Assembly (NCBI GenBank): GCA_039654915.1
Contig: CM077599.1
Span: 73,872,001 to 73,936,000, forward strand
DNA: 64,000 nt
DNA from: Aquilaria yunnanensis
Lineage: Eukaryota; Streptophyta; Magnoliopsida; Malvales; Thymelaeaceae
Reading direction: 5' to 3'
Within the stretch, counting starts at the first letter, position 1. The number at the start of each line of letters is the position of its first letter. Shown piece by piece: positions 48,302 to 61,202 of the stretch. A model generated the notes under the pieces. The model saw only the letters and a list, made by a program, of their open reading frames with translations. It searched no databases and had not been told where the DNA came from. The position numbers and the translations under genes were made by a program.

Positions 48302-49379
48302 AGCTTTGGATTAGGTGGTGTACCTGCACTTTCTGTGGTTGAAGGGTGAAACACAATCTGTCGAAGCAACTGCCAGCTCTGGTCATCATCCAGGCATTTT
48401 GGTGTCTGCAGGAAGCCATTGGAATGTTCAGCTGTTGCTTCGTTGCGAGTCGTGATCAATATCTTGCTCTTACAACCATCACAGGCGAAGGCAACTTTCA
48501 GGGAATCCCAGACTTGGTTCGTCCACACGTCGTCAAGAATCACCAGACACAAGTCCTCTTGCAGCTTTTGTCGAAGCTGACCTGCTAGCTCTTGGTCCGT
48601 CAGCTTCAAGATCTCATCTCTCCTCTCTCTCGTTGGAGATTCGAGGCCGAACAAGATCTTCTGCCAGATATCCCTGACTTGACATTGCTGGGAAACGTAG
48701 ACCCAGGCGAATCGATTAAAATGGCTTCTGATTTCGTTGTGCCGGTACACTTCCTTAGCTATGGTGGTCTTTCCCAAACCTCCCATGCCAGCGACGACAG
48801 CAACCTCGTATGATCTATAATCCCTTACCGGCTTGTCCTGGAGAACTGACACCAACTCACGGATGTAGCCGTCAATGCCTACGATATCCTTTTCAATTAC
48901 ATCAGGAAACGTTTCGCGACGCAAAGATCTCGAGCTTTCTCCGCCCTGCACTGGCTCTATCCTGTAGGTCTGAGCTCGGCGAGTGAGGTCGGAGATCTTC
49001 TCAGTGACTTCATCCACCTCTGTGCCGATCTTGTGCAGCCACCAATATTCTTTGGGAAGGCAACGGAGCCGGCCGTGCCTCTTGGCCGCAACTTTGATGT
49101 CGAAGGTGTCGATAAGATCCTCGACCTCGTACGCTCTTTCCTGACTTCAGCCACCCAGACGTTAACGACCTCTGTCCGAGATTTCATTGAAGCTACATCT
49201 TTGAGGAAGGCTTTCATCCAAATCAGCTCTGCGCGCAACCGTGTCAGCTTGTCGTCAACCCCATCCAAGTACTTGGCCTCCTCCATAGCCAACACGCCTA
49301 GCTTTAACGCCAGATTGGATATGAAAGCGATTGGTGTACCCATTGCCCTACCTCTCAAAGCCTGCTCGAAGCTTTAATT

Positions 49380-50539
49380 TTATGAGCTTAATCTGTCTTT
49401 GTTAGGCTCTCTGCTCATTCTATATTGGACCTCGCTTTTTAGAACATTAAGCGGAAAAGAATTAAAATTTGAGAGAATTAAATGTAGAATTACAAATTTT
49501 CAATCAAAAGTACAGTTCATAAACTTATGTCAATAAGCATTAATGGATGTAAAATTACGTGCAAATTATTATAAAATCCGTCATTGGGTTGTGATAAAAA
49601 AGTTTGAAATACTAAATAACATAATAACAATTTTAAATAAAATAATACAGAAAAATGTCATTCATCAAGTCGACACTTAACAAGTAAAATAAGTTGATAG
49701 TGGTTCATGTCATGATATTATGTGCAACAATTTACATAAGAAATACATGATTTTATAAATTAATCAAATAATGCTCTTTATTTATACGATAAAAAAATAC
49801 ACATAAATTTAATATCACGTAGCTATTAACTAGTTTACATTCACAGATAAGAGAAATTCACTTGAATAAAATATAAAAATTACAGTAGAGGTAAACTCTC
49901 TATGCTCACACTGGCCTATAGATCTCCTACACAGTACTGACAATCATAATATCTTACCCTCACACAATTACAAGATATAAAAATAGCAAAAGGCTTTTCA
50001 TCTCAACCCTTTCTGGCCTCTAGACATCTTCTCTCTCTTGAAACCCTTACATCTTGTCTTTTTATCACATTAACTTTTTCTCTCATATCCAAAACTCTAC
50101 CACAAATCCCAATTACATTTAACTAAGAAACAAAATCCCAAATAGATAAGAAAACTAAAACCAAATCTTAAACAAACAAAAATTTTTAAACTTCTTGGAT
50201 TTGAACCAACAAAACCAGCAAAGTTCGAGCAGTAAACCATGGCACCATAGCAGTGATAAATCACTATTGAAGTCCTCCAAATTTCACACCTCCTAACTTA
50301 CTTTATTTGTAATACTTGTATAAAAAAAAACAGGGTTAGCCAATATTTTTTTAGTGCATCACTTTTTTTGCGTCACTTTCTTCCCCCAAATATCTCCCCA
50401 CCCACAAAAGATGCCCTTCATTATTTCAATATTCGCTGCATTTCTACTCAAAGCATCTACCAACTATATTTCTAATTACCAAAAAAAAGCATTAATCAAC
50501 ATATTATCCTTATTTGGATGAAACCGAATAATGCAATTA
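49380..50539. other. Upstream of the CNL gene, no gene seen
   Basis: AT-rich. It contains the 41-bp stretch shared with 19314 (49744-49784). A tRNA-like B box (ggttcaaatcc on the minus strand, near 50195) lies in a possible SINE remnant. A repeat at 50300-50440 resembles 22190-22316, sharing gccaatattttttt, ccaaatatctcccc or its variant, and atgcccttcattatt. Confidence 0.4.
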
Positions 50540-52190
50540 TAGTTAGATAGACACACAACCTAATAACACTGGCAGTCATTTAGCTCCTTATATGATAACA
50601 AATACCATAGACTTTTATGGCCAATGAAGAGCTGAAACTTTTCCCGATATAGGTAATGTTGCCAAAGCATTAATGCATGTATAATAACTACCAATTCCAG
50701 GTTATGATTCAAGTAATTTAGCTCATGGGGCTTCAACTGCCTAGTCCCAGATGCAATCACCATCCTTGTTCAGACAACCAGATCGCTAATGTGATGTGTC
50801 TATGCAGAATGCATAGCAATTTTTCTAATTAGGAAGAGTTATAATAGGTGCGGAAATCAATTGCATCATTAACTCAAAACAAGATAAAAAAACAAAAAAA
50901 AAGCAACTGGTTTACTGTCACTATTAGTCACTTGGAACGACTAAAAAATTTAGTTGTAGGAACCTAGAGGAGTAACTAAAGGGCAACTAAAATTAGCGAC
51001 TAAAATAAACAATTGCTCTTGTTATGATCCACATCTTGTTGGCATAGTGATTGATTTTATCAATCGCTCCATTTTTTGGGTTTTTTTAATATTAATTATT
51101 ATGTGTAAAATTAAAATAAAATTAATTATTCTAATTATTTTGTTATAAGGCCTCATTAAATTATTGCAGCCATGACGAACTTGGCCGGTGAAAAAAGAGG
51201 CAAGTACCATTTGAACTTCCTCCCAAGCGTACGAGCAAAAGACTGGTATAATGCGATGTTGTGTAACAACAGGCTGACAACATAAGATTTGTTGAATGAA
51301 GACAACGGAGCATCAGTCACAGAAAAAGGATGATGAAAGAGCGGACCAGAAAAGGTGGATGGTGTAACGGTAGACCGATAGTGATCTTAGCATGGAAGAC
51401 TCTAACTTGGATGTTTTAAGTACAAGGTCATCCTCTTCTGCTTCACTCTATTTAGACTATTCCTTGCTGGAGAGAGAAGTGCTTCAGGAGAGAGAAGATC
51501 GCAAATGAAAAAGCAAGGAAGAAGGGATACAGATGTTGTCATTTTTTTGGTAGGAGCAATTAAAAGATGACTGAAGTATAAATAGCCACTAAAGAGCGAC
51601 TGACTCAAAACTGTAGCAATTGAATAACGATTGACATGGAAATTATAACGATTGAGTAGTGACTAAAAAACAACTGAAAATTAACAACTAAATAATTCAG
51701 TCACTCAAACTGTGAGCCCTACCTACTAGTGACTAAAGGGTCATTAAAGTTCAGTCACTCTTTTCAGTCACTTTCTTGCTTTTCTCTTGTAGTGACCCTT
51801 AGAACCAGTTCTTAAATTATATAGTCCATTAAAATGGCTAGTACTTTTTAGTAGGTTGGTTCTAAGCATATTCTGATTTTGAATAACTTTTCAAAAAATG
51901 TCTATAATAACTTGCCAAACTCATGAAACTTTAAATCTTAAAGTCCTTGATTGTTGCCAATTCACCATTCTTCCAATCTTGCTAAGGTCCATTAAAATCC
52001 CTTCCTTAGTTAGCATGTGACCCCTGAAGGTAACACTATCCAACCAAAACTTGCATTCCATAGCATTGCATACAATTGATGTTCCTTCAATGTTTGCAAT
52101 GTGATCCTTAAATGCTCTTTATGTGTTACTACTCTGAGTGCTTATACACAATAACCACATTTAGTGTGTCAAGTATAACCACATTTACTG
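50540..52190 (-). pseudogene. pol: Ty3/gypsy pol remnant (RT to RNase H), split by a CACTA element
   Basis: On the minus strand, 52165-51797 reads VIVYKHSE, EHLRITLQTLKEHQLYA and SLASYYRHFLK, the end of a gypsy-type reverse transcriptase and connection region. After the CACTA element the frame resumes with LISAPIITLPN (50850-50820), then RQLKPHELNYLNHNLELV and WQHYLYREKF (50750-50620) of the RNase H. Several stops and shifts are present. No LTRs, integrase or protease were found, so this is a fragment. Confidence 0.85.
50875..51794. mobile_element. CACTA-like non-autonomous element
   Basis: The right end TTTTCTCTTGTAGTG at 51794 is canonical. The left end caaaacaagataaaa is a degenerate match (8 of 10 over the first ten bases). 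The flanks are act (50872-50874) and acc (51795-51797). Subterminal motifs agtcact and gactaaa abound on both sides. It separates two parts of a gypsy pol frame, confirming it as an insertion. Confidence 0.75.
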
Positions 52191-55190
52191 TGTCAAATCC
52201 CAGGAGCTATGCATGTTCTGTAGGCCAAGTAGAACAATGCTCACTATGTTACCCAAGTGGCCATCTTGGTCTTTATGCAAATATAAGTATATTGGTCCAA
52301 CTATCATACACATATTCACATACAATTTCATCTGTAAGTAATGATGAAAATCAAATTCTTTATTCCTGGCCAATACAAAATTTGAGTAAAATCCCCTAGG
52401 GCATGTGCAATCATATGCACACTTGGTGCCATTGGTGCCCATTTTAGGTGATTTAAGGGTCATACCCAATCTATTTCATTTTTAATCCATGTCCCCCTAC
52501 ATTTTTATGGTGCCAAACCCTTTATTGTACTTAAACAAACGTATGGAAACATATTTAAAGTGACAACTCCATCTAGAGATTAAATTATGAATTTTACTAA
52601 ATATTAGAACACCATGACCAAATGAACAGTAAACATCGAACTTTGAAGGGCTATAACTCTGGCTACATGGCACTAAATACAGTGTATCCAAATTCTTCAT
52701 CTTGAAGTGTTCTAGGCATAGTCAAAATTTCATAGCCAAACTCATTAAGTACAAAAAGTTATGGCTATTGGAGTACAAGGTACCAAATTTTAGCCACTAT
52801 TGACTATTGTGCCCATATAAAATTTTATAATTTTCATACATTTCATTTCCAAGTGCAAAACCCACTTGGTAGTGTCCATACTTGTCTTAGACACATGAGA
52901 AAACCATTCTCCTGAATTTAGAACCATTCTAACCATCATTGATAAAAATTCCATCAAAATAGCCCATAAACACCATATGAACAGCATTGTACATACACTT
53001 CAAACTACACTCTATTGTTCCATATATTATTCATACTATGAACATATATCATACCCAACTCATTTTCATGAATTTATGCACTACATAGATGCCATAATTA
53101 GTTAATACGTACACTAAGCTACTTGGAAAACTTCAAAAGCGCTAAACGTTCCAGAAACTTGAAGGGACTAGCTGCTGTGAAGGCAAAAAGTTCCATTACT
53201 AAAAATAGCTAATATGCTCCAAAAATCATACAAATTTTCATTTTACAACTACACATATGGTAGTTAATATAGCTAAAATTTTACAAAGAAATTCAAACGA
53301 CAGCTATTAATTTGAATGCTCTCTTTTAGGTGCTCCTGAAATGGACAGAAATGGAGTAAGGTTCTTAAATGAAACTTAGTAAGGGCTTATCAATAAAATC
53401 TTCAAAATCCAGCCATATAACTAAAATCCAAATACACTAAAACACAAAAAAATAAAATATAAATACTCAAGCACAGCCATCTAAATGCATAAGCACCACA
53501 GCAACAAGCATATGTAATGCTGACAGTAATAAACCCATTAGGATTAGTTTATAAATCATCAAATAAAAAACCAATTAACACTATGACAGCCTTCCTTAAG
53601 CTAGTGTTTTGTCTTAGGAGGTTAATTAGTCTTAGTTAGTACTAACTTGGGCCCTAGAAAGCCTGAATTTCACTGCCATAATAAAGCACCAAAGCTATAG
53701 GGTTGAAACCCTTGGTGCAATTTTCCCCTTAACCTAAACTTTGTTCATCAAACTCTTGGCTCTCTTCCAAGCTCAGGGTCTTAGCTTTATGGATGTCTGG
53801 GCATCAGTATTGAACAATAAACAACCATAAAACCTAGGTAAAACCCTTACCTTTTGCTAGAAATCATATGAACCTTGGGTAAACCTGAAAACTAGGGTTT
53901 GTGGTCTTCCTTGATGCTTCAATTGTTTCTCTTGCTTTCTCTTGATTGTTTGCAGTAAGGTGGTTATGGTGGATGGTGAAGGAACTTAAGGAAGAGTCCT
54001 ACCTGCTGAGGGCTGAATATGGGGGATAAAATGAAATAAATGGCCAAGAAATGAAGATTTTTTTTCATTTATTTATCATTTTGACTAATGTCAAAAAGAT
54101 CTTATGGCATAATAGTAATTTTTGAAAATTCAAGCCCATACTTGGACATGTTTTGGCCGACCAAATTGGGAGAGAAAATGACAAATTTTAACTTCTTTTG
54201 ACCTAGTCAAAATCATTATAACTTTAGGCAAAAAGTTGGACACTTAAGCACCTTAGTTGTCATTATGCAATCTTTGCCTCTTTGAGCACTTTGGTCCCCA
54301 ACCATATCTTTAATTCCATCCGTATCTTTTCTTCATAATTTTATCCATATCCTTTCCAAAGCCATCTTTGAAAATTTGTGAAATTGAGTACCCAATTTTT
54401 GTAACCTTACAATTTAGTCCATAAGTTACTTGAAAAATAAGCTATCCATTAAGGCTTTCTCAAAGACCAAATTGTCATCATATAGATCACTTAAGAGAGT
54501 CTGTATTGCATTCTTTACACTTCACATATCATGCACTATGGTGAAAATTAAAGCATATAAGTTTAGTTCCTTATGCTATAATTTTCCCATTTTGTGAAAG
54601 TGGTAACACTATAGCTCTCAGCCTTTGGCAAGTAAATTGCAATATGCTCACAAGGTACAGTTGGTAATTACACTTTCACAACCATCAATAACTTACATTT
54701 TGACTCTGAAGTTATACTAAATATCATACTTATACATGTGATCATCTTAATTTTGTGTTATTTTTTATACTTATTTTAGGTTAGTTTTATTATAATCAAG
54801 TGATTTACTGCTCTCACTTGTCTAGTTTTATTTTTTCTTGGTTAATGAGCTTATGAAATGAGTGAACCAGATTTTTGTGAAACAAAAGGGCTGAATTGCA
54901 AGAAATTGTAAAGCATTAAAAGAAATTTGCTCACTAATTAGTTGGCTAAATATTCTTTTGTAATATTATGTTGCATTTTAAGTCAGTGGTGCTTTAGTGA
55001 CTTGCATCCTAAGGTCAGGGAGAAAGAACATGCAATAGATTAAAAAGAAGAGAGAACCGCCACAAAATAAGGGAAACAGAGGTGCAAGTAGCGATTAGGA
55101 AGCGAGGATGGAGCAAAACAAGAATCCGAGAGAGAAGCAGACAGATTGGAGGGCAAGGGAAAGAAACAAATATGATTGAATATATTTTTA
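52191..55190. other. Long noncoding stretch, origin unclear
   Basis: No convincing coding frame. A 25-bp near-tandem repeat (gtcaagtataaccacattta type) lies at 52160-52200. Because it follows the gypsy pol remnant and has long, gene-free, moderately complex sequence, it may be gypsy LTR or untranslated DNA, but I found no paired LTR, PBS or TSD. Confidence 0.3.
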
Positions 55191-55201
55191 TTTTTCTTTG
55201 C

Positions 55202-56340
55202 AAGGAAAGTGCCAAAAAATCACTATAGTTATGGTTATGGACTAATTTGGTCATTATAGTTTTAAATGGTTCCAATTACATCACTAAAGTCATAGTCTAG
55301 ACCTAAATTGGTCATTAATGTTACAGTTTGGTACAAAATATGTCACTAGACATTAAAAATCTAACGGTAAATATAAAAAGTTGTTAGTTTTGAAATCTTT
55401 GGATACTAATACAATTTTTAAAAAATCTTAGGAACTTTATGTAATTTACCATTTTCATTTATTTTGTGCGTCAGTCATTGCATCAGTCGCCATCAGATTC
55501 GTTACTAGTGACTGAAGCAATGCCAAAGGAGGTAATGTTGGACATCATTATTTGCAAACAAAAAAACTACAATAACAGGAAGCAAATGATTGAAAACACA
55601 TCTTTATTAAGAGCCAATTTGTTTTAGCTAAAGTCCTTTAAATTATTTTTACCTTTACATTTTTTTTCCTGAAATGAATTTCATTTGAAATTCAATAATC
55701 TGTAGATGTAATAATCTATTTGAAAGTAAATTGTCATGATATTTTTAAATTTTATGAATTTTTCTGATTCAATACGTTAAACTAGAAAATTCATAAAAAT
55801 TTAGCAAGATTACAAAATTTTTTTTTCCAATGGATTATTGCAACTACATAATATTGGCTTTTAATTAAAATTACTTCCAGATAAAAAAGCATCAGAATAA
55901 AAATAAGTCAATTTGGAGTCAATTGACTTAAGTTGAAATGAAACGGGTGTGAATGAGTGTGTTTCATTTGATTGAGGTTTGGGTTATCAATAGTAATAGA
56001 ATGTAGTGACTAATTTCAATATCATTTTTTAAGGTAAAAGTGGCAGATCCAATGAAGGATAGAGGTGATTGTCGCACAAAAACTGAAAATGGTGAATCAT
56101 TCATGGTTCCTAAAGTTTGTTAAAAGTTACATAAGTATACTAAGATTTCAAAATCATCAACTTCTCACATTTATCGTTAAGTTTTTTACAGCTGGTAGCA
56201 TATTTGGTATCAAATTGTGACATTAGTGACTAATTTGGGTCTCAACTATGACTTCAGTGATGCAATTGGATCTATTTAAAACTATAGTGACCAAATTGGT
56301 CCAAACCTATAACTACAATGAGTTTTTTGGTACTTTTCCC
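55202..56340. mobile_element. MULE MITE, TSD TTTCTTTG[C/T]
   Basis: The left end aaggaaagtgccaaaaaatc and the inverted right end (ending ttttttggtacttttccc) extend as arms of more than 100 bp, sharing tcactatagtt, ggactaatttggtca and attacatcactaaagtcata or its variant. The flanks are tttctttgc (55193-55201) and tttctttgt (56341-56349), 8 of 9 matching. The interior is noncoding. Confidence 0.85.
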
Positions 56341-57229
56341 TTTCTTTGTTGGTGGCTTGTAGCTTGGTCTTAGGAGAAGAACACTAAAGCTTCTCGTGAA
56401 ACTGATTGTGAGTTGCCATTTATTATTTGAGTTTTTTATGATGATATCATGTTTCTCTTTAAGATTAGGCAAATTTACAAAACCCCCCCTGAGGTATACC
56501 ATAACCTACACTTACCCCCTTCTACAATCCAAAATCTACATTTTCCGCCCTCCCTTTCTAACTCCGTCATCCTTCCGTTATAATGGTGGGCCCCTTATCA
56601 TGTTAAAAAATTTTAAACCCAAAATGCCCTTAAGAATCAGAATATATGTATCAGATGAATGGAGAAGCATTTGGTTTCTCTGCCCAGTTGTTTTCGAGAA
56701 CAAAATCATCTTTTCTTCTACTTCTTCTACATTTAGGCATCTCATAGGTAGAGGAAGGTCGTTGGCTTAGAAGATGGACCATCACCCTTTTCATCATGGC
56801 CATGATCAGTTAAGATTAAAAAACAAAGATATTCTCTGCTAGTAATCATGCATAGCAAGGCAAAGAGAGACTCAGATTTCACAAGAAAGAAAGAGAAACA
56901 GGTTAGCGATTGTTGCTTTTTGTGGAACCAAACCTGAATCTTTCTCTAATTTATCAATTAAAGATCAGTTTTAATGTGGGGATTGGGATTTGTACATTTA
57001 GGGTTTAAGAATTGGATGAACGAAAGGTTAGGTGAATCTTGGTTCACAATGTTTAGGGTGAACAATGCTCACGGTTCAGGAATTGGGCGAGCATACAATG
57101 TTAGTTGGTGTAATTTTGAGAGGAACAATATAGTTCATGTATTGGGTCGAATGTTAGGCTAAGGATGGTTTGAAGTTATTATGTAATTGGCTAATTTCAT
57201 TGCTACTGAACATTTCCTCTACAGAATGT

Positions 57230-57666
57230 CTATGTTTAGTGTGATCATGGTGGAATTGAAGGAATCAATGACATTCTATATGAGAACAATAGGTGCAGGT
57301 GTGGGCATCGAGCTGCGGTAAGGATTTCACAATTAGAGAAGAATCCTAACAAACTATATTATTGTTGCACTGAGAAAAAAATGTGGATTTTGGGGTTGGT
57401 GTGTGCCAATGTACAAGATTCAAACAAGGGGACACAGAAGGGTGATTGGACAGAGTGCTGCAAGATTTAAAGCTATAGGGGACAGCTTTGGGTCTCAAAA
57501 TGTAGAGGAAAATGAAAATATGATTTTGATGAACAGTTTGTGTATGAAATTAGATAGGCTTGAAGCTGTGGCACTAAGAACAAGGGATTGTGTCATTGTA
57601 ATCTTATTTTTCATTAAATTTGCCATTGTTATTATAATTGGGATTGTTTTGATGTTAATGAAGTAG
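57230..57666 (+). pseudogene. GRF-type zinc-finger, single-TM protein carried by the MULE
   Basis: The plus frame reads DHGGIEGINDILYENNRCRC, then GHRAAVRISQ, NPNKLYYCC and, after one frame step at a run of seven A (57375-57381), CGFWGWCVP. The spaced Cys pairs and the CGFxxW signature fit a GRF zinc finger, a short nucleic-acid-binding module. Downstream lie a charged stretch, LMNSLCMKLDRLEA, and a C-terminal hydrophobic helix (VIVILFFIKFAIVIIIGIVL) before the stop at 57666. This order, GRF then coil then terminal TM, resembles the small plant At4g04775-like proteins. No clear ATG lies in frame; a TAG precedes it and an acceptor-like ctctacag ends at 57224, so an upstream exon is possible. 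It is convergent with the transposase. Confidence 0.65.
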
Positions 57667-58155
57667 TTTGCTATATACACTGAAGTCATGTACCAAGTTG
57701 CTAAATCTACCATTTCCCTTCATGTACATTGAATATGACCTAAAAGTAATGGCAAAATATACCACTTTAGTAAGTGGACAAAACATAATGCCAAAATATA
57801 CTACTTCCCTTGTTCACAGAACATAAACCCAAAAGTAATACCTCTAAACATCCACTTGAGGAAGCAACATTATTCCCTAGCTCCTTGATCTTGTTGGCAT
57901 TGATTGCATCGTATAGTAAAAAAAAATATAATATAGCAATTTTGATTAAAAAATTTACCTTATCAACTGCTAGTAGCCCTGTGCATGTCCTGGAATTGTG
58001 CCCAAATTGTGAACAAATTAAACTTTAAACAACACTAGATCTCTTTCTAGAGGATTTTTCCTAACCTAACCTCACTTCTTCTATGCTTCCTAGGTCTATC
58101 GGGTTGTCTTTTAAATGGTGGAGGAAGAAATTGAATCTTCAGGTAAAAGGTTGAC

Positions 58156-61100
58156 CTAAGGTAATGGGTGGATAATCTCACCATATGCCTGTAAGCATGT
58201 CTTGACGGAGTAGAAGTTATGACAATAATCCTCTATCTTTTCCCTTATGAACCTCAAGCACGAAGCCGCATGCATGCACGGAATCCTAATTAGAGCCCAC
58301 TGGTTGCAAGAACAAATCCTGAGGCTCAAGTTTACTATTTCACTTTCACATCCCAACATCACTTGGAACTCACCTCTTCCTGCTGGCAACGGAGTGCAAC
58401 TCTGTGATTCCTTAATGTGCGCATTTAACTCCTTTATTGCATAAGGAGTCAATTTCGAGGTCTATGAACATCCAGTTGCATATCTTTTATGAAATCTAGA
58501 CATAACTTTTAGCCTGAGCTTCTTAAGCAAAGTAAGAATCAGAAGACGTCTGATGTGAGCAAGCCAACTGTTGAAGGATTCGGTCATATTGTTGTTAACA
58601 TTTTCAACCTTGCAATAATCATCGAAACCAACCCTTGACCATGTAGCTGCAGGTTTCGAATTAATTCACTTCCAAGCTGCCCCACCCTTGTCTACATCAT
58701 GAATTGAGGACATGGAAGAATTGAACTCCTATAGGTTGTATGTTTTTGCAGCCTTCTAGAATTCATGTCTCAGATATAGCCCACCAAACTTAGCTCTGAA
58801 GTTCGAATACAGGTGCCTAGCACAAAATTGGTGTCTTGATTATGGGTATTCCTTTGAGACAACATCAATAAGGCCCTGAAAAAATATGTTAAATTGAGAG
58901 TTGTAGTGGCACAAATGATTCAGACAACCCATATGCCAAATAAAACCTATAGAGTATACAATGTAATACAACTCTCACATATACCAAGTTCAAACACTTT
59001 TAACTTTTTACACGGAAAAAGGAATCCAAAATTTCCACTTTTAACAAATTTGTTTCACCATATACTAGACTCCTACAAATTTTCAAGACAATCAGAGCTC
59101 ATTTGGGCTATTTTTGATTTTTTGTTCTAAGCTACCAATTTAATAAGCCTCTTGCATTTTTTAACAGGTAAATCGGGACTTCTAACAAGCATGAAAAAAA
59201 TCAGCACTTGAAGCTTAAACGTTATGCTATCAATGTGCCCAGAAGAAATAATGCCTAAGGTCTATAACATTCATGAAAAAAACAGCATAACAACATTAGA
59301 GCCAAAACAAAATTTTGTAGGAAAAATACAGCAAAAAGTAGAATATACTACAGCAAGAAGGTATAATACACATACATTGACTCAAGTTTGATGTTTTAGC
59401 AAGCATTGAAATTTTTAGATTAAATTTTACATAAAGGTAGCTTAAAATATATGTGATTTACTGGAACTTTAACATTTTCAAAATCAAATTTGTGGAAGAA
59501 GTATGAAGCATCTAAAGCAGGTTGTTTTAAAAATGCAAGCAAGAACATTCGGCTATATTAAAAACAGAGTAAAATGAGCTTGTAGTTGTATTAACCATAA
59601 GAACTTAGTTAGAAACAATATCACTTGGAACAAATTACTAATTTACCTTCTGCTTGTCACTCATAAAAGTAAAAGGCCTATCACTGATACTTCCACGTAG
59701 ACCATCCAAGAAAAATATATAGCTATCTTTACATTCTGACTCAATAACAACAACAACTAATGGCAATATTCCATTATTGCCATCCATGCCAACTGCGCTC
59801 AAACATATACCACTATACGGACCCTTAACGAAACAGCCGTCTAATCTAATAAATGGTCGACATCCTCTTAAGAACCCATTTAAGCAAACGTCAAAGCATA
59901 AAAATATTCTCTTGAATTGTGGCTGTTAAGCTCTTGGATCTGATCCAAGGCAAAACTCAATTTTGACAACAAATCCTGGGTTATGCACCATCACCAATAG
60001 TGACCATTTTCTCAGCTTCGTATAAGCCTCTGCATGTAACCCTTCATTTTCATCCCTTTACCTTCTCCTCGCTCTGTAAAGCTACATATCCCCAACATTG
60101 ACACCATAATCCTTTTTTAAGTGCTTTGCATTAAAACAAAACTCATGCCCTGTTCAATTTTCAAGTACGCATCAAGTTTCTAAAAAATGTATTTTGCATT
60201 GACGTTTGAGTTCTTCGTTCGCCTAGTGCATTGGTGTTCACCAACTAAGTTCTTCACCATGAAAGCAGTCATGTCGGGAAGCCTAGAAGTAAGGATCTTC
60301 CAGCTACATCCTTTTCCCATACATCCTCATCCTCACCCTCAATACTTCTCGAAAATGCTTCATATCCCTAAACACATGGAATCTCTCAAATAAAATTTTC
60401 CCTTCTTGATTTCTCCTAAACTCTTCAGTAGCAATCTTGATGTGATCGTCAAACCATTTACCTTTCCTCTTGACAAGTTCCTTTGTCTGCTCATCAATGG
60501 AATACTTATCATGTGAAGAATCCCTACCACAGTCACTTAGTTCATGTCCATGCTCATCTCCTTTGACCTCAAAATTACTCTCAAAATCATCCTCAGAACT
60601 ATTATTCCCTTGATGGCCTCGCTCTTTATTCAACCACTCCTCATCGTCATCATCTAAAAACTCAAATATTTCACCACTCATTTGTAGTCCTTCATAATCA
60701 AATAGATAATTCTCCTCCTCATGACAATTAACATCAGTTGTTATGTTATTATTCTCACTACCTTTGCCAATACCTCTACTTTTCCCTATCCTATTATCAA
60801 AACCGGCCATGCCTCATTATGCTTGCTCATAACTTAGCTTCAACTCCTCCCAATGTCAGAAAGGCAGCCCAAAAATCTCTCGACATTGGGACCTCCTCTT
60901 CATCTATATTAATTATCTCTTTTTTCTTTGCCTTTTCAATATTACCCACGTTCGCTGCAGCTTCTTCACAGTTCCCAAATAACCCTTCAACTTGCAAAGA
61001 CTCTTCATGTCTAACAAATATAGATATTTCTTACACATCTTCATAGGCCTTGAACATATCCACTATATTTGCATCTCCTTTGATATCCATACAACTTCCA

Positions 61101-61202
61101 ATTCATGTAGGAAAACTGATCAAGCTCCACCCACTTCTCCATAAATACCGGTGGCCCAAGAAGATCATCCTCATCTCTATGATATGATATGTGGTGCCTC
61201 AT
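58156..61202 (-). pseudogene. mudrA-like: MURA-like MULE transposase, many stops
   Basis: A start at 61202 (MRHHISYHRDEDDLLGPP) or 60810 (MAGFDNRIGK) precedes an acidic region. Next come the plant MuDR DNA-binding region (HFREVLR near 60330, CSWKILTSRLPDMT, EHQCTRRTKNSN near 60220) and the MULE transposase core (FIRLDGCFVKGPYSG near 59840, AVGMDGNNGILP, ESECKDSYIFFLD, FMSDKQK). A 771-bp intron (59646-58876, GTAAAT to TTTTTCAG) leads to GLIDVVSKEYP, HQFCARHLYSNF and NNMTESFNSWL. The SWIM zinc finger follows (CSCNQWALIRIPCMHA near 58290), ending at 58156. The enzyme would cut the inverted repeats and insert with a 9-bp stagger. At least five internal stops in exon 2 alone show it is dead. Confidence 0.93.

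Larger units (their letters stand above)
42331..49343 (-). pseudogene. CC-NB-ARC-LRR (RPP13/RPM1-like) resistance gene, inactivated
   Basis: Exon 1 (49343-48302) starts at the ATG of MGTPIAFISN and carries an Rx-type coiled coil. One base is missing near 49134, and the shifted frame then gives YEVEDLIDTF, the EDVID-type motif. NB-ARC follows: P-loop GMGGLGKTT, RNBS-A, kinase-2 LVILDDVW, RNBS-B SKILITTR. Exon 2 (44140-42331) has CGGLPLAIRVLGG, RNBS-D CFTYMAQFPENY, an MHD site reading LHD (CHLHDLMRDLC), and about 350 residues of leucine-rich repeats. A TAA at 43788-43786 lies in frame before EGEEEELEDIANSYL, and a TAG at 42366-42364 replaces the usual Gln in GADYEKV-Q-HIPSV, shortening the end by about ten residues. 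CNLs are cytosolic immune receptors for pathogen effectors. Three lesions make this one a probable pseudogene; assembly errors are a possible alternative. Confidence 0.9.
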
